Positions 8,387 to 18,284 are shown, numbered from the stretch's first letter. The stretch is DNA of 35,796 nt from Bacteroidales bacterium (GCA_012840785.1 DUVZ01000142.1:1-35796); one strand, 5' to 3'. The notes: generated from the letters alone by a model not told the origin. Translations and numbers: made by a program.

Positions 8387-10441
8387 ATGACTCGTTCGTT
8401 ATTGCTTGTATTGATATTTGCTATTGGCTTCATCTTTTCGTTGAAAACTATAGCGCAGACAAATAATTGGCGTTCGCATCTTGAGCAGCTTGCAGAGGAG
8501 GCTGTAGATGAAGTGGCTATCAACAATATGTATGAAGAGTTGATTATGTTGGAACAAAACCCTATGAATCTTAACACCGTTACTCGCAGTCAATTAGAAC
8601 TGTTTCCCCTACTATCTATCAATCAGGCAAATGCAATAATAGAGTTTTTAGAAAAGAATAGACCTGTTTATACTCTGTTTGAATTACGCAATGTCTATAT
8701 GCTTGATTATGCAACTGTAGAGTTGATATTGCCTTTCTTTTATGTGGGTGAAATGATAAAAGAGAAAAAGCCATTCAATTTTGATCAATTTGTAAAGAGT
8801 TCACGTCACAATGTACAAGTAAGATTCGATAAAACTTTAAACCAAAGAGCAGGTTATGGCAGTTTTTCCGACTCTGTTTTAGCTAAATACGCTAATAGGA
8901 AGTATGTTGGAGAAGATTTTTATCACTCCTTTAAATACTCAGTATCTTATCGAGACAAGTTTCAAGCAGGTGTTGTGGGAGAAAAAGATGCTGGAGAGCC
9001 CTTTTGGAAGCCCCATTATAAGAAAGGATACGACCATTATGGATTTCACATGATGCTGCGCAATGTGGGCAAATTAAGAGCCTTGGCTGTTGGAGATTAT
9101 CGGTTGTCATTTGGGCAAGGGTTGGTTTTAAACAATGATTTTATGTTGGGAAAAAGTTTTTTCTCAAACAATACAATAAAACAAACTAGTTTGCCAAAGC
9201 GCCATTTCTCTACTGCCGAAAGTGGCTTCTTTAGAGGTGCAGCAGGTGTTATTCGATTGCAGAATGTTGATATAACAGCATTTTACTCCAATCAATCTAT
9301 CGATGCCAATGTGAAAGATGGTGAAGGAATAACCTCTTTTAAAACAGATGGATACCATCGTGTACCCCTCGATTTCGAAAAACGAAATAATACTAGAGAA
9401 CAAGTGATGGGTGCAAATATCAATTATCGATTAAATAGACTTCAAATCGGTGTAAGTGGTTTGCATCATGCCTATAATAGATTTTACAATCCAACTCTTC
9501 GATACTACAATGCCGACTATTGGCGGGGTAGTGAAAGTTTTAATTTAGGTATAGATTACTCTTATCGTTTTTCAAACTTCAATTTTGCTGGCGAGACTGC
9601 TCGCTCCGAAAATGGAACATTTGCCCATATTCATATATTGGAATACTTTCCATCAACTTTAGCCAGTTTTACTCTGTTGTATCGCAACTTCCCCTCTACC
9701 TATCATGCAATGTATGCTAAAGCTTTTGCCGATGGCAGCAGGGTGCAAAATGAGCGTGGCTTGTATTTAGGCACCACATTTTATCCATTTGCAAGGGTTA
9801 CAGTCTCTATGTTTGGTGATTATGTGAAATTTCCAACGCCTAAATACAACACACAAGAGCCATCATCAGCAATAGATTTGTATGCCATGGCAACATACAA
9901 CTTTTCGAGAGATACATTTATCGAGGCTCGTTATAAATTTAAGCGTAAAGAGAAGAATGTGAAACTTCCTGATGATAATATTACCACTGTTCTCCCCTAT
10001 CAGACCCATAAATTGCGTTTACGCTATCTAAAAACGTTTTATAGCGGTTGGTATCTTAGAACTACATTTGATTTTGCTAACTATCAAACTCAACGTTTTC
10101 CTTATGAGTTGGGATATATGATTTCTCAAAACTTTGGACATCGTGGCAATAAAAAAATACACGGAGATGGGTTTATAGGATATTTCGATTCAGATAGTTA
10201 TGATGCTAGACTCTATTCATACGAACGTAATATTATGAGCACATTTTATATGCCCTCTTTTTATGGCAAGGGATTACGGGCAGCTCTATCGATGCGTTGG
10301 AATATTAAAAACAACTTGTCGTTTTCTGCTAAAGCATCACAAACCCGCTATTTTAATCGAGATACTATTGGCTCTGGCACAGAGCAGATAAATGGTAATA
10401 GCAGAACTGATGTTTTTACTTATTTAGTGTGGAAATTTTAG
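8387..10441 (+). CDS. Helix-hairpin-helix outer-membrane beta-barrel protein
   Basis: 684 residues. A signal peptide (to about residue 24, ending IAQ) is followed by a ComEA-like helix-hairpin-helix segment at about residues 45-115 (MNLNTVTRSQLELFPLL...NAIIEFLEKNRP...LFELRNVYMLDYATVELILPFF). The rest has alternating polar/aromatic strands of an outer-membrane barrel, ending in the typical terminal aromatic (VWKF). Similar HhH-barrel proteins are widespread in Bacteroidota without an agreed function. A secreted protein with a nucleic-acid-binding type domain at the surface or periplasm invites a DNA-handling idea, but nothing here proves it. It converges on the DUF4332 gene, with array 1 between them. 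Confidence 0.75.
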   Translation: MTRSLLLVLIFAIGFIFSLKTIAQTNNWRSHLEQLAEEAVDEVAINNMYEELIMLEQNPMNLNTVTRSQLELFPLLSINQANAIIEFLEKNRPVYTLFELRNVYMLDYATVELILPFFYVGEMIKEKKPFNFDQFVKSSRHNVQVRFDKTLNQRAGYGSFSDSVLAKYANRKYVGEDFYHSFKYSVSYRDKFQAGVVGEKDAGEPFWKPHYKKGYDHYGFHMMLRNVGKLRALAVGDYRLSFGQGLVLNNDFMLGKSFFSNNTIKQTSLPKRHFSTAESGFFRGAAGVIRLQNVDITAFYSNQSIDANVKDGEGITSFKTDGYHRVPLDFEKRNNTREQVMGANINYRLNRLQIGVSGLHHAYNRFYNPTLRYYNADYWRGSESFNLGIDYSYRFSNFNFAGETARSENGTFAHIHILEYFPSTLASFTLLYRNFPSTYHAMYAKAFADGSRVQNERGLYLGTTFYPFARVTVSMFGDYVKFPTPKYNTQEPSSAIDLYAMATYNFSRDTFIEARYKFKRKEKNVKLPDDNITTVLPYQTHKLRLRYLKTFYSGWYLRTTFDFANYQTQRFPYELGYMISQNFGHRGNKKIHGDGFIGYFDSDSYDARLYSYERNIMSTFYMPSFYGKGLRAALSMRWNIKNNLSFSAKASQTRYFNRDTIGSGTEQINGNSRTDVFTYLVWKF

Positions 10442-10508
10442 AAAGTGTTTTTGTCTTTGCATGCATAAATTTACCAAAACCAGAAAGTGAGAATAGTGAA
10501 AGTTGATC
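10442..10508. other. Short non-coding lead-in to array 1
   Basis: No gene is visible. AT-rich sequence follows the stop of the barrel gene; a degenerate extra repeat copy may be present just before 10509 but is not clear. Confidence 0.4.
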
Positions 10509-10792
10509 TCCATTGCGTATTTGAGTTTCAACTCATGTTTTTCAAATCCACCACAGTAGATTTGAGTTTTATCTCTTGATTGTGCAATCCACCATGGTAG
10601 TTTGAAGTTTTATCTCATGGTTGTTAAAATCCACCACAGTAGATTAGAGTTTCACTCCTTGATTTTGTAATTCACCGCAGTAGATTGAAGTTTCATCCCT
10701 TGATTGACGTATCTACCACGTTAGATTGGAGTTTTGTCTCTTGATTTTGTAATCTACCATGGTAGATTTGATTTCTGACTCTTAAAGTTTGC
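10509..10792. repeat. Array 1: seven degenerate ~41-bp tandem units with palindromic cores
   Basis: Each unit has a core related to CCACCATGGTAG; the last copy, CTACCATGGTAG at 10754-10765, is a perfect 12-bp palindrome. By hand alignment the core-to-core distances are 39, 41, 42, 41, 41 and 41 bp. The spacers are all in one orientation and contain GAGTTTYATCTC-like dyads followed by TTGATTTTGTAAT. The 41-bp period is not a multiple of three and frames are not open, so this is not coding. It occupies a convergent intergenic region. Confidence 0.85.
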
Positions 10793-10854
10793 TTATGCTT
10801 GATAAGTGTAAATTAAAATGCAATAAACATTTCGATTTGATATGGCAGAGATAT

Positions 10855-10892
10855 GAAAAGCCTTAATAGTGCTTCAACTATTAGGGCTTTTC
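10855..10892. terminator. Hairpin terminator at the convergent gene ends
   Basis: GAAAAGCCTTAATAGT pairs with ACTATTAGGGCTTTTC through a 6-base loop (one G-U pair), giving a 16-bp stem 30 bases past the DUF4332 stop codon. The A/T-rich ends on both sides suit termination in either direction. Confidence 0.75.
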
Positions 10893-10921
10893 CTAAAAAT
10901 ATTTTTACTAGAATCTTACTA

Positions 10922-11329
10922 TTAGTAAGTAACCATTGGTTCTAGTTTTTTAGCCTGCTCAATAAAATCTTCAACTTGGCTTAACGCTGGAACCGAACGA
11001 GTAATTTTCTTTTCTTCCTGAACCTCTACCAGTTTTGCATGTAGATTTTCAGCATTTCTGTTTCTTAATTCTTTAACAGTGTCAACGCCAGCTGCTTTCA
11101 GTAATTCAGCAAATTGCGATGCAACACCATTGATACGAAATAGGTCGGCCATATTTACCCAAACTAGAATTCTACTCTCATCAAGTCCAGATTCGTTAGC
11201 TATTTTTTTTCTGCCAGCTTTTGATGCACCTGCTTCTAATAATCCCTCTACAGTTTTAACACCTGCTGCTGCTAATTTTTCTTGGTATACTGGTCCGATA
11301 CCTTCAATTTCTGTAATTTTCTTTGCCAT
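10922..11329 (-). CDS. DUF4332 helix-hairpin-helix protein
   Basis: 135 residues with two helix-hairpin-helix units: ITEIEGIGPVYQEKLAAAGVK at the N-terminus and a second around FRINGVASQFAELLKAAGVD. This is the DUF4332 arrangement (Pol-beta/RNA polymerase-type HhH repeats). The family ending SQVEDFIEQAKKL...VTY is present. Such proteins are probably non-specific DNA binders; no enzyme activity is evident. It is 31 bases downstream of the gene at 11361-11804 on the same strand and is probably co-transcribed with it, ending at the 10855-10892 hairpin. Confidence 0.85.
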   Translation of the reverse strand: MAKKITEIEGIGPVYQEKLAAAGVKTVEGLLEAGASKAGRKKIANESGLDESRILVWVNMADLFRINGVASQFAELLKAAGVDTVKELRNRNAENLHAKLVEVQEEKKITRSVPALSQVEDFIEQAKKLEPMVTY

Positions 11330-11360
11330 AATTTATTTTTTTATAGTTTAACATTGACGG

Positions 11361-11804
11361 CTAGAAGCCAAATTTCTTTCCTAAACCTCCAAGGATTTTA
11401 TCTTTTGCAGAACCTTTCAAAAGATCACCAAAGATATCTTTTACTCCCTCTTCGTTTGATTTTCCTTTATCCGATGTGAAATCGCTAAATTTATCTATTA
11501 TAAAAGGTATGGCAATACCTCCAATTTTATCGGCAACACCTTTTGGTAAACCCAATTTAGACATTAGATTGCTAACAGTGCTGTTTATTAAATTGCCAGC
11601 TAATGGCGAAGAACCTCCACCCTTACCAAGAAGACTCATAATATCATTGAGTTTTCCTTTACTAGCCGAGTCCATCAAGCCTGTTTTGAAAGTATCTGTT
11701 ACTACATTGGCAACACCATCAAGCTTACCTTCTTCTACTTCGGTTTTCCCCGCCAATTGACTAACCAATCCTCCTTTTACTGTATTTAAAAATTGATCTA
11801 ACAT
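11361..11804 (-). CDS. Hypothetical glycine-rich protein (weakly DUF937-like)
   Basis: 147 residues, no signal peptide and no strong membrane helix. It is rich in Gly, Lys, Leu and Ser, with repeated amphipathic helices (NTVKGGLVSQLAGK, INSTVSNLMSKLGLPKGVADKIGG) and a LLGKGGGSSP loop. The pattern recalls DUF937/YidB-type small proteins, but I do not recognise it securely and assign no function. Its spacing to the DUF4332 gene suggests an operon. Confidence 0.6.
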   Translation of the reverse strand: MLDQFLNTVKGGLVSQLAGKTEVEEGKLDGVANVVTDTFKTGLMDSASKGKLNDIMSLLGKGGGSSPLAGNLINSTVSNLMSKLGLPKGVADKIGGIAIPFIIDKFSDFTSDKGKSNEEGVKDIFGDLLKGSAKDKILGGLGKKFGF

Positions 11805-12129
11805 AGTTAAGCTGTTGTTATTTGTGAATAAAATTCTAATTTATTTTATTTGAAATCAATAGTATACTACATCTGCAAATACTATTTAGAAACATACAAT
11901 GTATTGTTAAAGTTCAATTTCCAATTAAAAAACAGGCTTAAACCTCAATTAAAAAGCCAATATACGAATAATTACTTTATTTAGTTATATTATAACAATT
12001 AGTTTGCGGAAAAGACATTAATTGATTCTAATTCTCAAAAAATATTCTTCACCTATTTTTATCTATGTTGTAGCTAACTTTTAGTAAGCGACTGTTTTTT
12101 TGACTATTTTTGTACAAACATTTATACTG
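11805..12129. other. Divergent intergenic region, no gene seen
   Basis: AT-rich spacer between the divergent 11804 and 12130 starts. It holds the TATTTTTG box at 12105-12112 for the plus-strand gene; I see no RNA gene or repeat and no clear -7 box for the minus-strand operon. Confidence 0.5.
12105..12112 (+). promoter_or_regulatory. -7 promoter box TATTTTTG for the ABC-F gene
   Basis: TATTTTTG matches TAnnTTTG, 17 bases before ATG 12130. A transcript from it would start downstream of the alternative ATG at 12100, supporting 12130 as the real start. Confidence 0.55.
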
Positions 12130-14007
12130 ATGGCAAATCCTATATTACAAATTGATACGCTCACTAAATCGTTTGGACACCTCCTGCTGTTCGAGGATAT
12201 CTCTTTTGGTATTGCACAAGGCGACCGAGTGGGATTGATAGCGCGCAATGGAACTGGAAAGACTACACTTTTGAATATAATTGCAGGCAAAGAGCCTTAC
12301 GATTCGGGCAGGGTTGTATTTCGCAATGATATTAGGGTTGCCTATCTTCCACAAGACCCTGATTTTAAAGCCGGTCAAACAGTTCTTGAAGCTTGTTTTA
12401 CATCCGAAAACGAAGTTGTGCAACTCATAGCTCGATACGAAGAGATGATATCAACGGGCAATCACGAAAACCTAGACGAGGTGCTTTCTCAAATGGATTT
12501 AATGCAGGCATGGGATTATGAGCAAAAGGTGAAGCAGATATTGAACCAGTTGAATATTACGCGTTTAAATCAAAAAGTGGAGGAGCTATCAGGTGGTCAA
12601 ATAAAACGTATTGCATTGGCAAATGTGCTTATATCGGAGCCAGATTTTATTATTTTGGACGAGCCTACCAATCACCTCGATTTGGAGATGGTAGAGTGGT
12701 TAGAAGATTTTCTAGATAGATCGAATGCTACGTTGCTAATGGTAACGCACGATAGGTTTTTCTTAGATAGGGTTTGTTCGCAAATTATTGAAATTGATGA
12801 TAAACAACTCTATCAATACAAGGGCAACTACTCTTACTTTCTAGAAAAGCAAGAAGAGCGCATTCAATTACAAAGTACAGAGGTTAGCAAAGCAAAAAAT
12901 CTATTCCGTAAAGAGTTGGAGTGGATGCGAAAACAACCCCGTGCACGTGGCACAAAGTCAAAATCGCGTATCGAAGGATTTTATTCTTTGGAAGAGAAAA
13001 CAAGGAGAACACGCAATGACGAAAACATACAGTTGGCAGCCAAGGGCTCGTATATTGGTAAAAAGATATTTGAAGCTAAAAATGTATCAAAGCGTTTCGA
13101 CGACATAAAGATAACTGAAGATTTTAGCTACATCTTCACGCGCTACGAAAAAATGGGGATTGTTGGCAAGAATGGCACCGGTAAATCTACATTTATAAAA
13201 ATGCTTTTGGGTGAAGTAGAACCAGATAGTGGCTATTTTGATGTGGGCGAAACTGTTACGTTTGGTTATTACAGCCAAGATGGTTTGCAATTTGACGATA
13301 ATATGAAGGTAATTGATGTGGTACAAAATATTGCAGAGGTTATCGATTTGGGTGATGGACACAAATTGACAGCATCGCAGTTTTTGCTGCACTTTATGTT
13401 TGCTCCAGAAAAGCAACACGATTTTGTAGCCAAACTTAGTGGAGGCGAAAGAAGACGTTTGTATCTATGTACTGTTTTAATAAAAAAACCCAATTTTTTA
13501 GTGCTAGACGAGCCTACTAACGATTTAGATATTGTTACATTGAGTATTCTGGAAGAGTATTTAGCCAACTTCAAGGGGTGTGTTATTGTTATTTCACACG
13601 ATAGATACTTTATGGATAAAGTGGTAGATCACCTAATGGTTTTTGAGGGTGATGCAGTTATTAGAAATTTCCCTGGCAACTATTCTCATTATCGCGAGTG
13701 GAAACAATTGGAAGAGAGGAGAGTTAGCGAAGAGGTGAAAGCTGCAAATGTAGAGGCAAAGCCTCAAGCGCCAGTAAAGGAGAAGGTAAAAGTGAAGCTT
13801 ACCTATAAAGAGAAAATAGAGTTTGAGGGGCTTGAACAAGAGATTGCCGATCTAGAAACAGAGAAAGAAGAGCTTACCGAAAAGCTCTCCTCTGGAAAAC
13901 TCTCTTCTGACGATTTGGTAGAGAGCTCAAACAGAATAACCACTCTTATGGAGTTGATCGACGAAAAAACAATGCGTTGGTTAGAGTTGAGTGAATATGA
14001 AGCATAG
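12130..14007 (+). CDS. ABC-F family ATPase (Uup-like)
   Basis: 625 residues from ATG 12130 (MANPILQ), chosen because the -7 box lies downstream of the alternative start at 12100. Two ABC ATPase domains are present. The first has ARNGTGKTT, LSGGQIKR and FIILDEPTNHLD; the second has GKNGTGKST, LSGGERRR and FLVLDEPTNDLD. The inter-domain ABC_tran_Xtn linker is rich in Arg/Lys (WMRKQPRARGTKSKSR). A charged C-terminal coiled coil (about residues 545-615) is the Uup-type DNA/ribosome-binding extension. No membrane segments are present. ABC-F proteins act on the ribosome, and Uup also affects DNA transposon excision; the exact paralogue is not certain. Confidence 0.93.
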   Translation: MANPILQIDTLTKSFGHLLLFEDISFGIAQGDRVGLIARNGTGKTTLLNIIAGKEPYDSGRVVFRNDIRVAYLPQDPDFKAGQTVLEACFTSENEVVQLIARYEEMISTGNHENLDEVLSQMDLMQAWDYEQKVKQILNQLNITRLNQKVEELSGGQIKRIALANVLISEPDFIILDEPTNHLDLEMVEWLEDFLDRSNATLLMVTHDRFFLDRVCSQIIEIDDKQLYQYKGNYSYFLEKQEERIQLQSTEVSKAKNLFRKELEWMRKQPRARGTKSKSRIEGFYSLEEKTRRTRNDENIQLAAKGSYIGKKIFEAKNVSKRFDDIKITEDFSYIFTRYEKMGIVGKNGTGKSTFIKMLLGEVEPDSGYFDVGETVTFGYYSQDGLQFDDNMKVIDVVQNIAEVIDLGDGHKLTASQFLLHFMFAPEKQHDFVAKLSGGERRRLYLCTVLIKKPNFLVLDEPTNDLDIVTLSILEEYLANFKGCVIVISHDRYFMDKVVDHLMVFEGDAVIRNFPGNYSHYREWKQLEERRVSEEVKAANVEAKPQAPVKEKVKVKLTYKEKIEFEGLEQEIADLETEKEELTEKLSSGKLSSDDLVESSNRITTLMELIDEKTMRWLELSEYEA

Positions 14008-14031
14008 TGTCTATTATTACGATACCCTCCC

Positions 14032-17000
14032 CTACCCTACAACTTCAATTAAACTGCCCTCGTCGATATCATTTTTAATGAACAGTGCTTTTGGAATGCG
14101 CTCTTGCAGCTCTTCTACGTGAGAAATAATACCAACAATACGGTTTCCTTTCTGAAGGTTGCTTAATGTCTCAAAAACAATATCTACCGACTCGGCATCT
14201 TGTGTTCCAAACCCTTCATCTATAAAGAAGAAGTTCTTTTCAGAGTTTGTTAATCCTTGCACATTTTCAGCCAAAGCAAGTGCTAGAGATAGCGATACCT
14301 GAAAGCTTTGTCCCCCAGATAGTGTCTTAACAGACCGTGTGCGTCCATTGTTGAGATAATCTACCACCTCAAATTCGTTTTTATCGTTTATCTGTAAGCT
14401 AAGCTGGTTTTTGGTTAGTCGATGGAATCGCTCGTTGGCTATAGCACACAAGTTTTTGAGATAGATGCTCGATACATAGTTTACAAAACCATTTGCTGTG
14501 AAAAGCTGAGTGAGAATCGAGATATTTGCTTTGCGGTTTTCTAACTTCTCTTTTTCTATTAACAGCTCTTTCTTTTCTTGGTATTCTTTCTCAGTACGTT
14601 CAAGGTCGTTCTTCAAAGTAGTTAGCTTGTTTCTCAGATTGATAATCATCTCTTCGCTCTCTTCAAATTCATGTTTTCTTTCTTCAAACTCTTCAGGTGA
14701 AAACGATTTGCCCTCCAATCTCTTTTCTAACTCTTCTACTGATTGCTTCAACGTATTATAGTTTATTCTAAAACTCTCTATGAGCACTCTCTCAGCCTCC
14801 ACATCGCGCCTGTGGCTTAGCAGTTGTTCAATTGCCTCTATCGACTCAAAAGAACTCTCAGCAAGCTTAGATTCAATTAAAGCACTGTTCTCACTCTCCT
14901 CTCTGCTTAATTGAGCAATCTGTTTTTCAAAAGCTTCTTTGGTAGCTTTCTGAGAAGATATTAGTAATAGTAAATCAGTCTTCTGCTTTTCTAGTGCTGC
15001 ATGCTCATCTTGTTTTGTTTTGATAAGTTGCTTCTGTTCTGAGATAATTTGATTGACTGTTTCAGATGTTTTGTTTTCAAAATCAGGTAGTTGAAGGAGT
15101 TTTAGTTGCTGCGAGTTTGACGCTATAAGCGTTTCATTATATCTGTTTTCTTCTTCTATTTTAGCTAACAACTCTTTTGCTTCTGTAAACTTCCTGCTTG
15201 TTTCTTCCAATACTCTGCGGTTCTCCTTTTGCAGATTTTCAAGCTTGTCTTTTTCAACAATCAATTGATCATTTTCTGCTTTCACAATTTTAAAAGCAGC
15301 TTCATCATCCGCTGAAAAACCATCCCACACAAATTGCGATACTTGCTTTTGCAGCTCCTCTTCGATGTTTTTTAGCTCAGCTTCAATACTCTCTCTGTTT
15401 TTATTATAACTGTTTTTCGTCTCTTGCAGTTTGGTCAACTCCAAATAGGTAGCCGTATTCAACTTTAATTGCTTATCAAGCGTTTCTAATTGTCGTTTGT
15501 TGTCCAATATATCTGCGCCAACATCTTCTGTCTCTATCACTTGTGGATGCTCTAGTGAGCCACAAAGTGGACAAGCTGCCCCTTCATGTATTTCGTTAGC
15601 AAATTGAGCTATCTTTTGTTTTACCTCTAGCTGTGTTTTTTGTCTGTTTGCTTTAGCTACCTGTTCATTTAACTGTTTGCTTTGTGCCTCTATTGCCTCT
15701 TTCCAACTGTTTTTATCATAATTCAACTCCTCGAATTTGTTGTCGGTAGTTTCAATTTGTTTACTTATATCCGTTAGCTTACCACTCCTATCCGCAAGTT
15801 GTTTTTTTAAGGCATTGTTTGCAGAAAACCAAAGTTCGACAGCTGTTAGCGTCTTCGCATCTATCAGCTTGCTCTTAATCTCTTCTACTTTTATATCAAC
15901 TTTATTTATCTCCTTTGTGATTGTATCAACCTCTTTTGATAGATTATCCACCACAGTTCGTCCTTTTTCTGTACGTTCTTCTCCTTTTTTTATAGCTGAT
16001 CTATAGGTCAATATTTGACTAATGAGTTCTAAATCTACTACCTCTTGTTTCTCCGTATCAATAGCGTCGATAAAAGGTTTAAGGGTAGTTAAGCTCTCTG
16101 CAGTTTTGGCAAATTTCTCTTTATTCACTGCCAACTCTTTTGCTATATTGTTTAGATTGGCATTTTCATAAGCCAGTTTCACACCAAGCTGATGCTTCAA
16201 TCTCAATATTTCATCAAACTGCTGATGTGTTTGCACATATAGCTTCAGAGATTTTTCTGTCTTTTCAATCTCTTTTTTGCGTTCTTCTTCAGCTACAAGT
16301 TTTTTATTTTGTTGCTGCAATAAGTTGAAGTCAGCATTTAGTTGCTTCAACTGTTCAAAAGCTTCATTCAGTTTTTTGTGCTCTTCAAGTTTTATGTCAA
16401 ATGTAGCTTTTTGGTCCGTGTATATCTTTGTCTTTTCATTTATTGCCTCTTCCGAGATATTTTCGTAGCCTGATAGCTTTCCTATCAACATGTTCAGTTC
16501 ATGCTCATTGGCATTGTATATACCTTTAGCGTTGTTATAAAGATCATACTGGTAGAGGTTGAATATTTCCTTCATCATCAAAGTACGGTCTTTGCCACCA
16601 AGTTCAATAAACTCTTTAAATTTTCCCTGTGGAATAATTATAGTGCGTTTAAAATTTACTCCACTCAATCCAATTATTGGTTCTGCATTGTCAATTTCCA
16701 AAGGCATCCAAGCTTCCTCTTTCCATTCGTAGAATGCAGCGGCGTGAATTTTTACATCATTAAAGTTCTTGCTGTTTCTTCTATACTCCTTAACAGCTCT
16801 ATATTTCTTGTTTTCATAGTTTAGGAATTCGAAATCAATATACATTCTATTTGATTTCAAATTCATCATATTGTAATTTCTATTAGTTCCACCCATTCTT
16901 TCAGAGTCGCCATAGAGTGAAAATGAAATAGCCTCTAATATGGTTGACTTGCCTGATGCTACAGCTCCAAATATTCCAAATAATCCAGCGTCGGTGAGTG

Positions 17001-17070
17001 CTGTAAAGTCTATAGTTTGTTGCTTCTGATAGGAGTATACTCCTTCTAAAGTTAATTTTACTGGTATCAT
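14032..17070 (-). CDS. sbcC: Exonuclease subunit SbcC
   Basis: 1012 residues, Rad50-like. The N-terminal ATPase half has Walker A GAVASGKST. Long coiled coils follow, with a zinc hook CPLCGSLEHP near residue 499 at the middle. The C-terminal half has signature LSGGQSFQVSLSLALALAE and Walker B FFFIDEGFG. With SbcD it forms the nuclease that cuts DNA hairpins and processes blocked ends. Its start overlaps the sbcD stop by 4 bases, indicating translational coupling. It converges with the ABC-F gene only 24 bases away. Confidence 0.96.
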   Translation of the reverse strand: MIPVKLTLEGVYSYQKQQTIDFTALTDAGLFGIFGAVASGKSTILEAISFSLYGDSERMGGTNRNYNMMNLKSNRMYIDFEFLNYENKKYRAVKEYRRNSKNFNDVKIHAAAFYEWKEEAWMPLEIDNAEPIIGLSGVNFKRTIIIPQGKFKEFIELGGKDRTLMMKEIFNLYQYDLYNNAKGIYNANEHELNMLIGKLSGYENISEEAINEKTKIYTDQKATFDIKLEEHKKLNEAFEQLKQLNADFNLLQQQNKKLVAEEERKKEIEKTEKSLKLYVQTHQQFDEILRLKHQLGVKLAYENANLNNIAKELAVNKEKFAKTAESLTTLKPFIDAIDTEKQEVVDLELISQILTYRSAIKKGEERTEKGRTVVDNLSKEVDTITKEINKVDIKVEEIKSKLIDAKTLTAVELWFSANNALKKQLADRSGKLTDISKQIETTDNKFEELNYDKNSWKEAIEAQSKQLNEQVAKANRQKTQLEVKQKIAQFANEIHEGAACPLCGSLEHPQVIETEDVGADILDNKRQLETLDKQLKLNTATYLELTKLQETKNSYNKNRESIEAELKNIEEELQKQVSQFVWDGFSADDEAAFKIVKAENDQLIVEKDKLENLQKENRRVLEETSRKFTEAKELLAKIEEENRYNETLIASNSQQLKLLQLPDFENKTSETVNQIISEQKQLIKTKQDEHAALEKQKTDLLLLISSQKATKEAFEKQIAQLSREESENSALIESKLAESSFESIEAIEQLLSHRRDVEAERVLIESFRINYNTLKQSVEELEKRLEGKSFSPEEFEERKHEFEESEEMIINLRNKLTTLKNDLERTEKEYQEKKELLIEKEKLENRKANISILTQLFTANGFVNYVSSIYLKNLCAIANERFHRLTKNQLSLQINDKNEFEVVDYLNNGRTRSVKTLSGGQSFQVSLSLALALAENVQGLTNSEKNFFFIDEGFGTQDAESVDIVFETLSNLQKGNRIVGIISHVEELQERIPKALFIKNDIDEGSLIEVVG

Positions 17071-18284
17071 GATTGTTGATTGATAACTTCTTTAAATAAA
17101 TCTAGAATTTCTTGATTGGGGTTTTGACCTTTTACCGATTTGAAATAATCGGCAAATAGCGCTGTTACATCTTGATTCAAATTCACTTGCTTTGTGCTCA
17201 AATCCATCCTATTCTCATTAGTTACAATAGGTATGATATGTACAATTCCTTGATGTGCACTGTGTAGTCGTTTCGAGTCTTCAGGTTTTAGATAATCATC
17301 ACTCTCTATAGTAAGCTCCACCAAGGTGTTTTGATTCTCACTCAACCACGCCACAGCCATATCCATATCAATGCTTTTGAATCTTTTACGCACCAACAGT
17401 TTACCCTCCTTCAAGGGTATTCGCTCTTGCTCTACTGTTTTATTTTGCTCTGCTTTAATGATGTTTACATATTTTTGTTGTCCTGCTTCTGCAAAGGAGT
17501 ACGCCAAAGGGCTACCAGAATATATTACAGGTTGCTCATCGCTGCCTACATTTTGAAAACGATGAAGATGCCCTAGAGCAACATACTGTATTTGTGAAGG
17601 AATTGTGTCTGAATAGACAAGGTCGGCATTGCCAATTTTCAAGGGTTTTTCACCATCGGGTTCTTCTAAAGTCTCACCACCCCTTTTTTGCATGAATAGG
17701 TGTGTTGTTAGCATGTTCACTCCATGCTCATCACAATAAGTCTCTGCTATTTTGCCCCAACTTTTCTTTAGAGCCTCTTGCAGTGCTACATTCTTCTCTT
17801 CACCAAAATACTCTTTCATCCTCATTTCATTGGCATAAGGTGTAGCTATTATTCGAAGAGGATAGCTGTAGTTGGGTAGTTTAAACTCTATAAATCCATC
17901 ATCTGTTTTTGTTATTTCAAACCCATCATCCAATTGCAGTGTTTGCACTTTTGTGTTGGGAAGTCCCATAAATATTATTCCACACTCTCGTGCCAATGGA
18001 TCTGGTGAATCAATTCTACTAGGCGAGTCGTGATTGCCAGCAATGGCTATCACAGGGCGTTTGCCTTTGTTGGTCAATCGTTTCAATGTTTTGTACAACA
18101 GCTCTATTGCCTCTACAGGAGGATTGAAGGTGTCGAAAAGGTCACCTGCCACAATAACTACATCAACAGCTTGTTCATCAGCTATTTCACAAATTTCATT
18201 TAGTACAAGTATCTGTTCTTCCAGTCGATTGAAATTGTCCAATCGTTTTCCTAGATGCCAATCGGCTGTGTGGAGAATTTTCAT
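17067..18284 (-). CDS. sbcD: Exonuclease subunit SbcD
   Basis: 405 residues. Calcineurin-like metallophosphoesterase motifs are in order: DWHLGK at residues 8-13, GDLFD near 48, GNHDSP near 84, and later TTHLFM and ALGHLHRF. These ligands hold the two catalytic manganese ions. It is the Mre11-like nuclease partner of SbcC. A TATTTTTG box lies about 28 bases upstream on the minus strand, and the gene runs straight into sbcC with a 4-base overlap. Confidence 0.96.
   Translation of the reverse strand: MKILHTADWHLGKRLDNFNRLEEQILVLNEICEIADEQAVDVVIVAGDLFDTFNPPVEAIELLYKTLKRLTNKGKRPVIAIAGNHDSPSRIDSPDPLARECGIIFMGLPNTKVQTLQLDDGFEITKTDDGFIEFKLPNYSYPLRIIATPYANEMRMKEYFGEEKNVALQEALKKSWGKIAETYCDEHGVNMLTTHLFMQKRGGETLEEPDGEKPLKIGNADLVYSDTIPSQIQYVALGHLHRFQNVGSDEQPVIYSGSPLAYSFAEAGQQKYVNIIKAEQNKTVEQERIPLKEGKLLVRKRFKSIDMDMAVAWLSENQNTLVELTIESDDYLKPEDSKRLHSAHQGIVHIIPIVTNENRMDLSTKQVNLNQDVTALFADYFKSVKGQNPNQEILDLFKEVINQQS

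Noticed and set aside
10509-10792. Repeat-containing coding sequence
   Set aside because: A 41-bp period is not a multiple of three and no frame stays open through the array.
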